A program made the translations under genes and the position numbers. A DNA stretch of 64,000 nucleotides from the NCBI GenBank assembly GCA_038496445.1, contig JALMLS010000123.1, positions 1 to 64,000 on the forward strand, read 5' to 3'. The notes below the pieces were generated by a model, which was given only the letters and a program-made list of their open reading frames with translations, was not told the DNA's origin and did not search any database. Shown here one piece after another: positions 10,326 to 23,870 of this stretch. How positions within the stretch are numbered: position 1 is the stretch's first letter; each line of letters starts with the position of its first letter. This DNA is from Trichosphaerium sp. ATCC 40318. Lineage: Eukaryota > Discosea > Flabellinia > Trichosidae.

Positions 10326-11810
10326 CTACAATAAAAGTCCACCACAAGAATTAAGTACAGCGTATAGTACTTCATGCAACACACTGATAATCTGTGACTT
10401 GTTGATAGCGCTTACATTATGAACAATAACTTCCCGCTTTTCTCCTCTTGCAGGCAATACAAGTTCAAGATATTTGTTTTTTATGTACTCAAGCACAGTC
10501 TTCATAGTCTGCTCGCCTTCAAAGTCTGGATAGGTCTCTTTGAATTTCCCTTTTTTAAGTGTTTGTTCCAATAGATCTATCTTATTTAAGAATAGTACTA
10601 CAACAGCGTCTTGAAGATAGTGCGAGTTGATGTTTTCGTCCCAAATCTGAATTGAAGTCGCCATTTTTGTATTTCCGGCAACTTCATCACAAGGGATATT
10701 CCATTCGTTTGTAGCGGTTGTAAACATGATCGTATGCGTATTTTCGAACCTGAGAAAAGAGTTTTTAGACAGCATTCCAAAACAAGCGATTAACGCAAAA
10801 AAGGTTGATTAAAACAATATGCTATACGCCATTTTAACCCACTACTGCGTAAGGATCAGGGTTTGGGTGACTCTCGAAAGAAAGTTCAAAAAAATTATCC
10901 GTCAAAAGAAACAACGTACGCGTGAATCCACTTTCTACGCTCGTTTTTCTGACCTCCAACATCAACCATTAACCAATACCGACCAATATGTTTAAACCCG
11001 GTAGTATTGATACCACTTGTTCTTTGACGCGCTCTCACAATATCTTCATCATTTGGTGTCCATGCAGCATAGTCAGAAAGCATTTTATCGATAACGGTGT
11101 CCAAAAAGTACTGTAAGTTCTGAGTTTCTAAGCTCTGAGCTCTACAAGCTTGAAATACTCTATTTATAACTGGATCCTCCCACAATGCTTTGCACGAGCG
11201 AATATCTGTTTCTGTCAAACCGCCTACAATAAAACATTAAAACTACAGAACACCTACGCTCTTAAATCAATCACAAACAATTTAAACTTGTTTCAATTCG
11301 ATTTGCGAAAAACCAATTAAACAAAACTTGTAGAGCGATCAAAAAAGATCTTCGCTGTGCGATGTGTATCTACAGCGAGCGGTATAATAGCGGAGCAAGC
11401 CATATATCATAAACACCCAATCTATGATCAAAACGCCTTTTGAAAACCAAAGCGGAATAATTATGCGTACCATACAATTTTGCATCAAGAACTGCTACCA
11501 TAGCTTCCTTTCGTTTATGAACTACTTTTAACTCCATCTTTTTTGCTTCTGCCAGTAATCGTTTGAACCCCGCAACAATATTGGTACGTATTATATCCTT
11601 GTATGTCCCCACATCTGATTGTGAGAAACCGCCGTGCATAGAAACAACTTGCTTTATAATTGTAGACTTTCCAGAGCCTGCAGCGCCCAGTACTAGAACC
11701 CTACTAGTAGTATTATGTAGCTTGTTGTCTTTCTTTAGCTGAGCGTCTATTGCCTTCGATTCTGGCGTCCTTACATTCGTTGGTCCACAAACACCAATTA
11801 CGCCGCCCAT
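10326..11810 (-). CDS. Heterotrimeric G protein alpha subunit (divergent)
   Basis: The ATG is at 11810 and the stop at 10326, over at least three exons. The N-terminus MGGVIGVCG has Gly2 for myristoylation and a Cys that could be palmitoylated, as in plasma-membrane G-alphas. G1 reads GAAGSGKSTIIKQ where GAGESGKST is usual, so Gly-Glu is replaced by Ala-Gly. Switch I is RARQRTSGINTTGF, keeping the catalytic Arg and the Mg-binding Thr. Switch II is DVGGQKNERRKWIHA with the catalytic Gln. G4 is FLNKIDLL. G5 is weak (VSAIN instead of TCAT). The C-terminal helix ends NSCGGLLL. The alpha-helical domain is present between G1 and switch I. It is probably active, though the G1 and G5 changes could alter nucleotide exchange. 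It would couple seven-helix receptors to effectors. Confidence 0.88.
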
Positions 11811-12254
11811 AATTACGTTTTTGAGCCTCCTGTTGTATTTAGTGTAGTACCGCGTTTCAAAGCAACCTAAAAAGGAAACTCTGAATAGTATAACTATATT
11901 GTACCTACTCGCTAACGCCCCGGCGATGGACTAACTAGCTAAATATAAAGTGTGAAGCATCGTAGTAAGAAATTGTCTCCCTTAAATTTCCACAAATGCT
12001 TCCAATTTGTGATGCAGTCTACCTCAAAACTACTAAAAACAAAAAGAAAAAACAAGACAAAGATAGATCACACATCAGAAACCCAATTTGAAAAAAACCG
12101 AAGCGTTATATTTTCTGAACTTAGTTTTAATTTATTTTACATTGCACTTTTAAAATTGGGGTACATAGGTACAGTATTTTCTTTGTTTATAAAAACGACG
12201 ATTTTTGACGTACTGGTACTTAACACGCCTTAAAACACATTTTGGAATTTCTCT
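11811..12254. other. Intergenic: upstream of G-alpha, downstream of PT-rich gene
   Basis: About 440 bases. It holds the presumed promoter of the minus-strand G-alpha gene and the 3' end of the minus-strand PT-rich membrane protein gene. A-rich tracts occur at about 12030-12070. I see no gene or structured RNA. Confidence 0.5.
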
Positions 12255-15200
12255 TCAATCGTTTTTCTTACGCAAGTATATAATTATACCTACAATGATT
12301 GCAAATAGTATAATGCAACCTAAAGCACCAATAAGAATAAAAGCCCATAACGGGATTTCATTTTCTTTAGTTTCCTCCTTCTTTTCAGACAATACCACAA
12401 AAACCCTTCCACCTGATTGGAAATGATTAGTTTTTATCTTCAAAAAAAATATATTGTTCTATGATCTTCGTACGTTCTTCAAATAGATTTGAGGATCTGC
12501 TATCAGGTAGATTATTGATGGTTACAGCAATATTTTCTGTTTCTAGTGGAGGACAACCCTTGTCTTTAAATTCTGCTAAATGTACTACTTTTCTTGATGC
12601 TAACTCTTCTTCACTTGCATCAACATCAAAACCACCCTAAGTCAAACATCAGACATTCTACTTAAACAAATGAACGTTTATGATGTAACGTACAGTGCCA
12701 GGAACAATACATCCTGTGACTATAGCGTACCCTCTATCGAGGGTTTGAATAGGCGCAACAGTATTAGTTTGTTGCCGTTTTGTTTCAGCAGTAAAGTCGT
12801 CATCGTCCGCATCGAATTCAATCTTTATGAAACCTCCGCGGAATACTAGATTACCTTCTATGACAATAGTAGAACTCAGGGATAATTCTGATTCTACGAC
12901 AACTTGTTGTTGAACAGTACACCTTAACAATGTATAAGTAATATATGCAAATATGCGATGTGCTTACGATTCTAATGGTTGGCAAGTAACTGAACAATTG
13001 CCTTCATCCCAACTAGGATCTATTGGACATACTGCTGCAAATGAAGCTTGCCCTCCCGGTGTAGGTGCCTCCATTGGGGGCGATGTTGGTACCTCTGTCG
13101 GAGGTTCTGTGGTGGGTGGCAGCGTGGATGGCGCCGCTGTTGTAGGTGGTACAGTTGTGGGAGGTCGAGTCGTTGGTGGCTCTGTAGTAGGTGACTGGGT
13201 AGTTGGCGCAACTGTCGTAGGTGCTGCCGTTGTTGGAGCATCTGTTGTAGGTGGGAGAGTGGTTGGAGTCGCTGTTGTAGGTATAGTTGTTGGAGGGAGC
13301 GTTGGAGGTGAAGTAGTTGGTGGTAGGGTTGTAGGTGGCAGCGTTGTTGGCGGCAGTGTTGTAGGCGGCAACGGTGTTGGTGGCAGTGATGTTGGTGGCA
13401 GTGTTGTAGGTGGCAACGGTGTTGGTGGCAGTGTTGTTGGTGGCAGTGTTGTTGGTGGCAACGTTGTTGGCGGCAGTGTTGTAGGTGGCAGCGTTGTAGG
13501 TGGCAGTGTTGTTGGTGGCAGCGTTGTTGGTGGTAGCGTAGCGTGGGTGCCAGCGTAGTTGGTGGCAACGTCGTTGGTGCGGCTGTAGGTGGGAGAGTAT
13601 CAAATGGATCAAATACCCAAAAAACTGGGTCCACACCTGGTTGGTCTGTTACACTGTACAATATTAGACCTAAAATTACTACATCAACAAACGCAATCTC
13701 ATTAATAATACTCTTACTCTGATATTCAATAGCCGAAACTGGTGGCTCCACAAATGGTGTAACACGATCAATTTTGAGGTCAGATGAGAAATCGTAGTAA
13801 TACAGATAGTATTTATTATCATCTAAATCTTCCAGACACTAGGTTTATAGTTAAGTGATTTGAAAGGAGCTCAAGTATGACGTACGAAATAAGTTCTTTC
13901 TGAGCCAGGAGTACTCACTACATTAGTAATAGTATGTGCAACGTAGTTTGTATTATCCTTTACTCTTAATACTGTAATGAACTTAAAAAAGCGTTAATTA
14001 GTATCTAGCGTTTAATGGAAAAAAAGAAGAAAAAAAAGTTCAACAAAGCGTGAGCCTTACAGGAGTACCACTTGTATCAAGAACATAAACAAGGTTATTA
14101 CCACTGGGTTGCTGAAGAGCAATAAAAAATAATAAAGTCTTCGTAGGATCAAGAACCATCTCAGATTCCACAGAATCTGGTTTGGGAATTGTAAGCAAAA
14201 TAAATTGCAAATAAACAACTTTAAAAATTGCACTTACCTGCTTGTATTTCAAGTACTGTCTGATAATTATCCCCTTCAAAAAAAAACATATGTGGTGAAG
14301 AGCCCAAAAATCCCATAAAATACAGCCTGGAATTTACTGGTACAAAGTTGAATGGCCGACTTCCGGCTGGACCAGAATTAATATCTACAAAAATAAATTA
14401 GCGCTTGTGGCCTACACCAATATGTCGACGTACCAAATACGTTCTGAACAAAAGGATCAGGATCCCCAGGGCTCATTTGGACTAATTCCTCTCCTAAGAA
14501 GCCACCCCAAGTCGTATCATCAACAATTTGTTGAAAAAATAGGTTGTCTTGGAATACAACAAAGTTTTTAATTCCAGCCGCCACTATGAATGTAAGTATT
14601 AGCATTTCAACGAACACAACGCGCTATTGTAGTGTATAGTAATGTATAAATAAACTGTTATAACAAAACTTACCGTTGTTATTAACCACAGCCCATGGTC
14701 CATCAAATAAGCCTGCGTCATTTAGCCTCCAAATTTCATTTCTGCATTCAGTAAGCTGAAATCTTGCACTTAAGTACAGAGCGTTGTTAAGCTCAACCAT
14801 TTCAAAAATAGCATCGAGAGAATTTGCAACATCCGTCGTTACAGCTATAATAACAAGGGTGTCATTTGGTGGTTTTTTTTTTTAATGTGAGTACTCCTTT
14901 TTTAGTTGAAAGGTAGTAAGGTTCTAAACGTACTCCCAGAGGTATCAACGTTAAACACAGTAGCAGGTGTGGTACCACAAACTGGTGGAGGTGGCTCGTG
15001 AAAATACAGCTTGCCTTTCCTATGAGGAATTAGATACTTTTCTTGGCTTTGTTCTTTTTTGTTTTAGAAAAAAGCTCTTTTGTACCACTCTACTTTTGAA
15101 TCAAAAGTTACAGCGTTTAATTCGTTGCCAGCTGTAAGATCAAAGTCCCACAATGCCGCGTTTGGATTTACTTTTTGCGCAGAACAAACTACTTTGTTAT

Positions 15201-15415
15201 TGTATCTATAAGGATTAATAACGCTGCCACTACTAGATAGCTATTGTACACTACGGGTTTGGTGCATATTTTAAGGGATGTATCAGCAGCCTGGAAAAGG
15301 GATGCATGGGCCGCTAAAACACGTAAGACAGTTCGTAACCCAGAGTGGACGAATACTTGCCTGTAATAAGTAAGACAGCCACAATAAAGCACGGGAGAAG
15401 CTTCAGCAAGCGCAT
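12255..15415 (-). CDS. Type I membrane protein: propeller-like ectodomain, PT-rich stalk
   Basis: The ATG is at 15415 with a signal peptide (MRLLKLLPCFIVAVLLI). The ectodomain has repeated short strands of the LYF/LFF type: DFDLTAGNELNAVTFDSK, NNALYLSARF, NLFFQQIVDD, SRLYFMGFLG and TLLFFIALQQ. This suggests a beta-propeller of the kind that carries ELW-type repeats. A long PPTT/LPPTT/APTT stalk follows (about 13060-13600), then a Cys-rich segment (CPIDPSWDEGNCSVTC). Next is a GNLV-containing beta module (STIVIEGNLVFRGGFIKI). A transmembrane helix (IPLWAFILIGALGCIILFAI) and a short basic tail end at 12255. The first intron is GC-AG. It is probably an O-glycosylated adhesin or receptor, and the C-type-lectin gene at 52.8 kb shares the stalk-module-TM plan. 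The ligand is unknown and internal exon junctions are approximate. Confidence 0.72.
13060..13600 (-). repeat. 15-nt tandem repeat encoding LPPTT/APTT stalk
   Basis: The plus strand shows imperfect tandem copies of a 15-nt unit close to GTTGTTGGTGGCAGT, densest at 13318-13540. On the coding (minus) strand the unit reads Leu-Pro-Pro-Thr-Thr. Because the period is a multiple of three, all reading frames stay open across it and give spurious Gly/Val-rich (plus) and His/Gln-rich (minus) frames. The array is likely length-variable between strains. Confidence 0.9.
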
Positions 15416-15510
15416 TTTACGCGATTTTTAAGGACCCGTAGCTTTCAGGAGAAGTTGTATTTGCTCTGAAACAGAAATTTCAACTTTTTCAGCTTTTGCC
15501 ACAAAACGAA

Positions 15511-16041
15511 ATGGAGTTAACTACCGATGCGACCGTACTCAACGGTCTTAAATCTGAGTACTTTAGCAGATTTCTGATTACAACGGACAATGAAATGGCT
15601 TTGTTTGTTTCTTCAAGCGCATCAAACTTAGTTTTCCCTCCTCTAAATGCCATGTTTCGCTTGTTTATTCATAAATGTGCTGTAAGATGGCAAATGAAGA
15701 GTTGTAGCTACGGATCATTTGAGGAGCGTCAAACAACGATTACCAAGACAGTGAGTAGCTTATTCATGCTTAGTTTCACCTTTTAACAGGAACACACGCA
15801 AAAACCGTTAATATCGCTTCCTATGTTAGTGCCTAAGCGTCAAAGAGATGTAATAGAAGAATTCAAGCAAAATCTGCGTGTCAAACAAAAAGATACAGCA
15901 GAGCAACGGCAGCAACCGCAAGAAGGGCGCATAGGTCAAACAAGTGACGTTGGCCAAAAACGCAAAATAATCCATGACACAGAACGGCTTTCAGCTACAA
16001 CAGATGACGACGATGATAGTCTTCAGCGATTACTAGCGTAG
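15511..16041 (+). CDS. R3H-like nucleic-acid-binding protein
   Basis: The start is ATG at 15511, only 95 bases from the divergent start of the PT-rich gene. There are two exons and the stop is at 16041, about 160 residues. The first half contains YFSRFL...FPPLNAMFRLFIHKCAVRW, then SFEERQTTI. This fits the R3H fold, in which an R/H-containing helix (R-x3-H) binds single-stranded nucleic acid. The second half is basic and Gln-rich (KRQRDVIEEFKQ, QRQQPQEG) and ends in an acidic DDDDDS tract. A role in RNA binding is inferred from the motif only. It sits just upstream of another small basic protein on the same strand. Confidence 0.55.
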
Positions 16042-16065
16042 GCCTATAACAAAATATTCAGTAAG

Positions 16066-16589
16066 ATGCCAACAACGCCTAGATCATGTGGTAAAAAACG
16101 TGGCAGAGGACACAACAAACGCGTAAAAAAAGCTGAGATTGTACAAACTCAAACACAAGATGATGAAATACAAGCACAGTTTGACTATTCTACTTTCACC
16201 AAAACCGACGAGCGCATAGGCAAGTACCATGTAAAGTAATTTTAACCTAACATACCTGGAAAGGGGACGATGTACCTAGCACAGTTGGACATATCGTAAC
16301 GACAACAGGAAGCTTTAAGGACGATCAAAAAAAACGTGCAAAAACAATAGACAAAGATGTCATCCTGCTTGAAGACAAGAATGAAAATACGCGTTGCCTT
16401 GTATTTTCTACTGTTGAGTTAGCATCAGTATTCCTACAAGAGAACAATATGTGCAAGACACTAACCGTTAAGGTTACAAGCACCAAACGAGGTTCAGAAA
16501 TGGAGCCCGACTTTAAACAACAACCTCGACCGTTCAGAGCAAATGTGGGTGTTGCAAAGAGATTATTAAGCACTGCCCTCCAAGATTAG
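16066..16589 (+). CDS. Small basic hypothetical protein
   Basis: ATG at 16066 begins 24 bases after the R3H-like stop. A very basic N-terminus (CGKKRGRGHNKRVKKAE), likely a nuclear or nucleolar signal, is followed by a polar region. Exon 2 (VGHIVTTTGSFKDDQKK onward) ends at TAG 16589. The exons join through a GC-AG intron at 16220-16263 (G|GCAAGT...AAAG), giving ERIGDDVPS. The alternative GT donor at CAT|GTAAAG gives the wrong phase. No family is recognised. Confidence 0.55.
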
Positions 16590-16867
16590 ATATACGTAGT
16601 ACTTCAATGTCTAATACTGACTGTAACGATTGCTGTTATCAATCCTGGAAGTGTCATAATAAACGGCGCAAATTGTACATGTTGACACCCTTACCAATCT
16701 AAACGACATAACAAGCTATGATTATAGAAAAAAAATGGGGTATTGTGGAGTACTTGGCTGAGGGAGAAAGTTTAATGTAGTGCATTTCTACGATAAGTTT
16801 TATTAGACGTCTGCTATTGGGTTGTATACAGGTGCAGTGTCCAAGAATGAGTGAGTTGGCGCTTATA

Positions 16868-17256
16868 TTAAACGCCTTGAGGGTAAAACTAAAAACAACG
16901 CTGTTACTCCTTTTGTTGTTATAATTTAGACGTACAGCTGATATCTTTTCTCCAAACGTGCCCATTTTATCCCATAGCAGAGCATACATCGCATACCACA
17001 CCACCAACACGACGAGACTAATAGCGAACAGTACCAGTGATAATCTAGCGTCTTTAAAACGCGTTAGAAAAGTAATTTACTTAAAAAACGTACATCGTTT
17101 AACTTCAGGTGGCGTAGTTCGTTTATGTAATACTGGATAAAACAACAAGTAGTTTGCTAGCCACATAAGAGGTAACATGGCAAAACCGCCATAAAATAGT
17201 TTTTTTGCAACTGATTTTTTAGTGTCCGCATCCATGCGGTCATCTGTGGGGTCCAT
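16868..17256 (-). CDS. PEN2: Gamma-secretase subunit PEN-2
   Basis: Three exons from ATG 17256 to TAA 16868 give about 100 residues, the usual PEN-2 length. The first membrane region reads KKLFYGGFAMLPLMWLANYL, matching the conserved YxGGFxxLPxxWxxN signature of PEN-2. The second is LVLFAISLVVLVVWYAMY, followed by WDKMGTFGEKISA and a C-terminus FYPQGV. This resembles the WGxxGDxISxxxPxG end of animal and plant PEN-2. The last intron starts GTACGT after ISA and ends TTTTTAG. Splicing it shifts frame to give the expected short tail, while reading through would add about 70 unrelated residues. PEN-2 completes and activates presenilin, which cleaves transmembrane stubs such as those of type I surface proteins. 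Confidence 0.88.
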
Positions 17257-17349
17257 TGTTGGTATTTACTCTATCTCAATTTTTTGCGTTAAGCAGTAAA
17301 TTAAAGCATCTCGCTTGATCAACAAAAAACTTGAAACTTTTCGTCTAAT

Positions 17350-18110
17350 TTAATCTTTATCCTCGATTTTATCTTCTGTAACCTTCGCTACAGCTTCTCC
17401 TTGAACTACTACATCTCCTTTATGACATTAACTAAAACGTTAGACTATTGTGACGCGTACCATTTTCATTAAAACAAAATGTGTCAAATGTCACAATGCG
17501 TCGTTTTGGCATCATTGATTTTACAACAACTCTAATACATTAATTAGTATCCAAGCAACAACGCGTGTAGTACTTTGCACGAACTGTTTCTCCAACATAC
17601 ACCGGTTTCTTAAAGTTTAGTGTCTGTTTAAGGTAGATGGAGCCCTTGTTACAACTGTTAGCGTAGTACTTCGCGCAATGAATCGTACAGGTCCTGGCAT
17701 TTGTGTACCCGCCACTGCTGAAATTAACGATGAAGACAGAAAGCCATGAACCTTAAACTATCAGGACAAACAGTAACGTTACACGTACAATACGCTTGCC
17801 AAAGATAGAGTCAGCAGCGTACGACTCATCTAAGTGTATTGGGTTTTTATCCTGTCACAATGTTAAATGCTAGGTAGGTCTTAGGTCCACGTACCAAGCT
17901 AAGCTCTGCAAACTTTGTGACTTCTTCGATGTTAAACGACTTTGAAAGTTCTGAATAGTGCCCCACGCGTAGTACACCTCCATTGTAAGGGATTTCACTA
18001 TTTTCACTGCTTTTCTGTTCACTAGCGTATGTTTTCCTCTGAAAAGCTCTATTCCGGATATTCACCGGTTTACACGCATATACCCTGCGCTGCAAACGCT
18101 TCAAAAACAT
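17350..18110 (-). CDS. MaoC-like hot-dog hydratase/dehydratase (HTD2-type, mitochondrial)
   Basis: ATG 18110 opens an Arg-rich presequence-like N-terminus (MFLKRLQRRVYACKPVNIRN). Residues from about 50 read VGHYSELSKSFNIEEVTKFAELS. A GTACGT intron then joins to DKNPIHLDESYA, which carries the catalytic Asp and His of MaoC-type hydratases (D-x4-H). VHGFLSSSLISAVAGTQMPGPG and LKQTLNFKKPVYVGETV follow, both typical hot-dog elements, and the C-terminus is acidic/basic and ends at 17350. The family covers R-specific enoyl-CoA hydratases and mitochondrial 3-hydroxyacyl-thioester dehydratase of FAS II. The presequence favours a mitochondrial role, perhaps lipoate precursor synthesis. It follows DUG2 on the same strand with a separate start. 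Confidence 0.8.
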
Positions 18111-18207
18111 TTTTGAATTGATTTGAAGACAATAAAGGTCAGCTGAGAAAACTAGATAACGGTTTGAATGCACAATTGTCGATGGCGTGTTTGGACAATT
18201 CAACGGC

Positions 18208-21200
18208 TTAAATAGAAGGATTTTTATTTTTAAGCTCTCCCAGTTCAGCAAAAAACAGCTTTAGAAATTGTTTGCCATTGATAAGATTTTGTAGAGATAA
18301 CCGCTCATCAGAGAGGTGAGCGTTATCAGAACGCTGTCCCATAGGGAACAATATTGTCTGTAAAAAAAGATGAGAAAAACAACTACTTTTTGGTTTTTTT
18401 AACATGTACAAGGTACCTGTTTTACTTGCAGTGTGTGCTCTAGAAAAGTTGTATATGGAATTGTTCCACCTTCTCTTATGAAATTTGGTTGTTTATTCCA
18501 TACTTTTTCCAGGACTTTTTTAGCTGTTTGGTAAACAACGCTCTGAGAGAGTTAGAAATGAAACAAAAAAAAAGTTGTCAAAAAAAAAAATTCAATAAAG
18601 GAAGATGGATTACCGTAGGATCTCCAAGCCACCATGCTCCTTTTTTAACACACTCCACTTTAATTTTATTCGCAGAATTTAATTTATCAAATTCATTTTG
18701 TACAAACTTTTGAAAAAGCTTTATTAACTTCTCATTATCTTGATCCTCAACAGTACGCATAGATACCTTGGCTATAAAATAAAGTTTAACAAAAATCAGT
18801 ACGTAGTTTAGAAGCTTACCTGTTACCATCTTACCAATAAGTGTTGGATGATTCTGAGCGCTTGAAACAACACCGTTTATTGACAAAGTCGGATACCGCC
18901 ACCTTTACAAAAAAAAAAGAAGTTAGTACCTTTTTTGTTAAGACACTTCTTCTCAATAGTACCGCTTTAAAAATAATTCATGAGCATCGTTTGCATGTAT
19001 GTGTCCGCCTACTTTTTCTCGGTATTGAGGTAAAGTAACGTTAAGATTCTCATATAGCGCCTTTTCTTTTGATGACACTTCACGAACATCGTCATAAAAC
19101 CCTGTTAGCAAAAGTTAGTAATCTTCAAAGCATTCAATAAATAATCACCTGGTATAAGTACATTCCCTTTATCATCAACTAACTTGGACATGATACTAAC
19201 TAATTGGGCCATTGGCTCAACGACAGGACCTCCATCAACACCTAGTGAGGTGTTAGTACCGAAGTATTGATAATTGTAACCAAACCTGAATGTAAGTTCA
19301 TCTTTGGTCCAAACACGGAAACTTCCATGTGAATCATGCCTCTTAAACCATAAATAAGTCCAGGTGTTGTATCATCAGCCCAGTAATTGTTTGACACAAG
19401 GAGAAGATCAGTGTCTTTAAAGAAGTCAATGTTTTGTTTAATACATTCTTCAAATCCCTAGAGCTTTTGAGTATTGATTCATGATGAAAAAGTTCGTACT
19501 TCTGATGCTGTTTCTTCTTCACCTTCAACAACGAAATTAAAGTTGACAGGCAACGAACCAAGTTCGTCCCGTAGCTCCTTCAAAGCAAAAATGGAAGCTA
19601 ATATAGGTCCCTTTGAAATACCATTAGAACACATCAGTTATAGTCTACTCACCTTATCATCCGAAACACCACGCCCATATAGATAACCGTCTCTACCAAC
19701 CAAATCAAAAGGATCAGACGTCCATTCCTTGGTGGATTTAGTACTTTAAAAGAATGAATGGGAATAACTTACACTTGCTCTTACTGGTACAACATCATAA
19801 TGTCCATACCTATTAACTTGTGTTAATTGTATTCCTGACTGCCTACTCTTACATTGTTATTGTATATTTGTTTTTATCTTTAATAGTTCTTGCAAATACC
19901 AAAGGATTTTTATCACGTGCACCTTAACATAAAGTTACACGTAAAAAAACCTCAGTAATACAATACCTTCCATAAGAGATGCTTCAAGGCCCAACTTCTC
20001 AAAGAGTTGCTTTAAAAATCTGGCCCCTTCCCAGCAATCACCACGCCTTCGTTCATCACTATAATTTATCAGAGAGCAACAGTCAATTGAAAAAGAAGTA
20101 GATTGTGATACCTGCTTATTGTCTTGATAGCGACAAACCGCCTCAACATGCCGATAAGATCAGCGTCAAATCCTTCTAATTAACTATTAATAACAGATAA
20201 TTTTTCGTACAATGTACCTTCATCATCAACTTCACTATCGTCTTCGTCCATTGAATCTATCTTTCGTTTCTTTGAATCACTTTCGCGAAGCGAATTTCCA
20301 GAACGTTTCAAATTTCGTTTGTATGAATGTACCTTTTCGAGTTAGCACGTTACGACAATAAAATAGCACGTGACGACAATAAAAAAACATGTAACGACAT
20401 ACCCCAATACCACCATCACTCTGTCCTACAATAATGGTATCCTCGCTGTACACAATGGTCTGTATAGTTGATTTCTGTTTTATCTCTTGCAACGTATAAA
20501 ACGTTTGCTTATCCCAAACGCTACGAAATTAATTAAATCTATTGTAGTGTAATACAAAACGAACATACTGAACACTACCACATGCACCAGCACTAAATAA
20601 GTAATGTGGACATACACACAACCCTAGTACATCACCACCTTGAGCAGTGAGAGTACGCATAAGCATGAAGGTCTCTAAATCCCACAGCTATCATTAAACA
20701 TTTTAGACAGCAATAAATACAACCAACCTTACCTTTATCTCTCCATCACAAGAACCACTATAAAGTAACTTATCATCCATAACTAAAGATAGCACTGCTT
20801 GTGAGTGACCTTTGAGAACCTTCACACACGTCCAAGTGCTAGTGTCCCACACCAATAAGAAGAGGTTAGAAGGTTTCGAATAAAATCAGTCACATGATAC
20901 CTTTACTGACTTGTCTCCTGATGCTGAAAACACATAGTTGTTCTTGGCTTCTAAGGCGTATACAAAGCCCCGGTGCGCTCTTATTTTTGTAAAGATGTCG
21001 CTTTTTACCTCGGCAGTAGTAGTTAATGACTCTTGGAGAGCTGAAAGTGTCAAGTATTTTATAGATGTATCTTGACACCCTGCAGAGCGACGTTAGTATT
21101 TGTAGATATGGTAAATGCGCGGTACCAATAGCCAAATGCTTTTCTGTGGATGTGATACAGTAAACAGATCCAACGCCAACTGAAATACTGCCAAGGTACT

Positions 21201-21590
21201 CCAAAGTGGAAATACGCCACACCTACTATGTTTAGAGAAAATAAAAAGCAAAGCATTGTACTTTGATGCAATTGTCACTTCCAGACGAATACAGATGGTC
21301 ATTATAAACATACAGCGCTAAGACAGACCCATCGTGCGCATTTAGCGTTTTTTCCTCTCTACACCACTTCATATTCCACACTTTTATCGTACCATCCTCG
21401 GACGCGCTGAACAAGCGCTCTCCATGCATTTGCAAGCATAACACACTTTTTTCATGGCCAGAAAGGCTCTGAGATGGCGCGTATACAGCAACTGACCACT
21501 GTCAGCCTTGTTTAATATTTTGACCGTGCCTTTTCGCTCCTGTACATCGTCTGCGTATACTTTTACGTGGAAACCGTATTCAGGGTTCAT
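18208..21590 (-). CDS. DUG2: WD40-M20 peptidase fusion, DUG2-like
   Basis: ATG 21590 opens a WD40 propeller: HGERLFSASEDGTIKVWN, HDGSVLALYVYNDHLYSSGS, NNYVFSASGDKSVKVWD, DKLLYSGSCDGEIKLWD and HYLFSAGACGSVRVWD. A short acidic linker (DEDDSEVDDE) leads to an M20 metallopeptidase domain. There GHYDVVP supplies the metal His and catalytic Asp, GRGVSDDKGP the bridging Asp, and EGEEE the catalytic and metal Glu. WLGDPT and ILFPMGQRSDNAHLSDERL follow near the stop at 18208. This fusion is diagnostic of yeast Dug2. Dug2 pairs with the amidotransferase-like Dug3 to split glutathione and gamma-glutamyl peptides in the cytosol. The first WD blade needs one frame change near 21480 that I attribute to an unlocated intron. 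Confidence 0.87.
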
Positions 21591-21761
21591 ACTAAAGCAA
21601 TGTACACATTACACGTGGTCAGATGCACTATATGTGTGACGTCACTGACAGTCTTGTACGTTTAAGTTATGAACAAGGAGTACAAAATACAATTCACAAT
21701 TATGGAAAATGTAACAACAAAGGAAGTCAACGGATAAAAAGATAATTTTATTTTTTTGTAT

Positions 21762-23804
<2,043 letters not shown>

Positions 23805-23870
23805 CTACCATATATAATACGCAACAAATAGTTATTTATGAGTTACATTAGCTACATGGTAAGTGGTTAT

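Noticed and set aside
12953-13558. Plus-strand Gly/Val-rich frame (VGGSVVGG repeats), 201 residues
   Set aside because: It is the antisense of the LPPTT-coding minisatellite; a 15-nt period leaves every frame open. The minus-strand frame continues into a signal peptide, Cys-rich module and TM.
13013-13751. Other minus-strand frames rich in Asn/Thr or His/Gln over the same array
   Set aside because: These are alternative frames of the same minisatellite, without signal peptide or domain continuity.
16699-17010. Extended C-terminus of PEN-2 of about 70 residues
   Set aside because: Splicing the GTACGT...TTTTTAG intron gives the expected short FYPQGV ending; read-through adds unrelated sequence.
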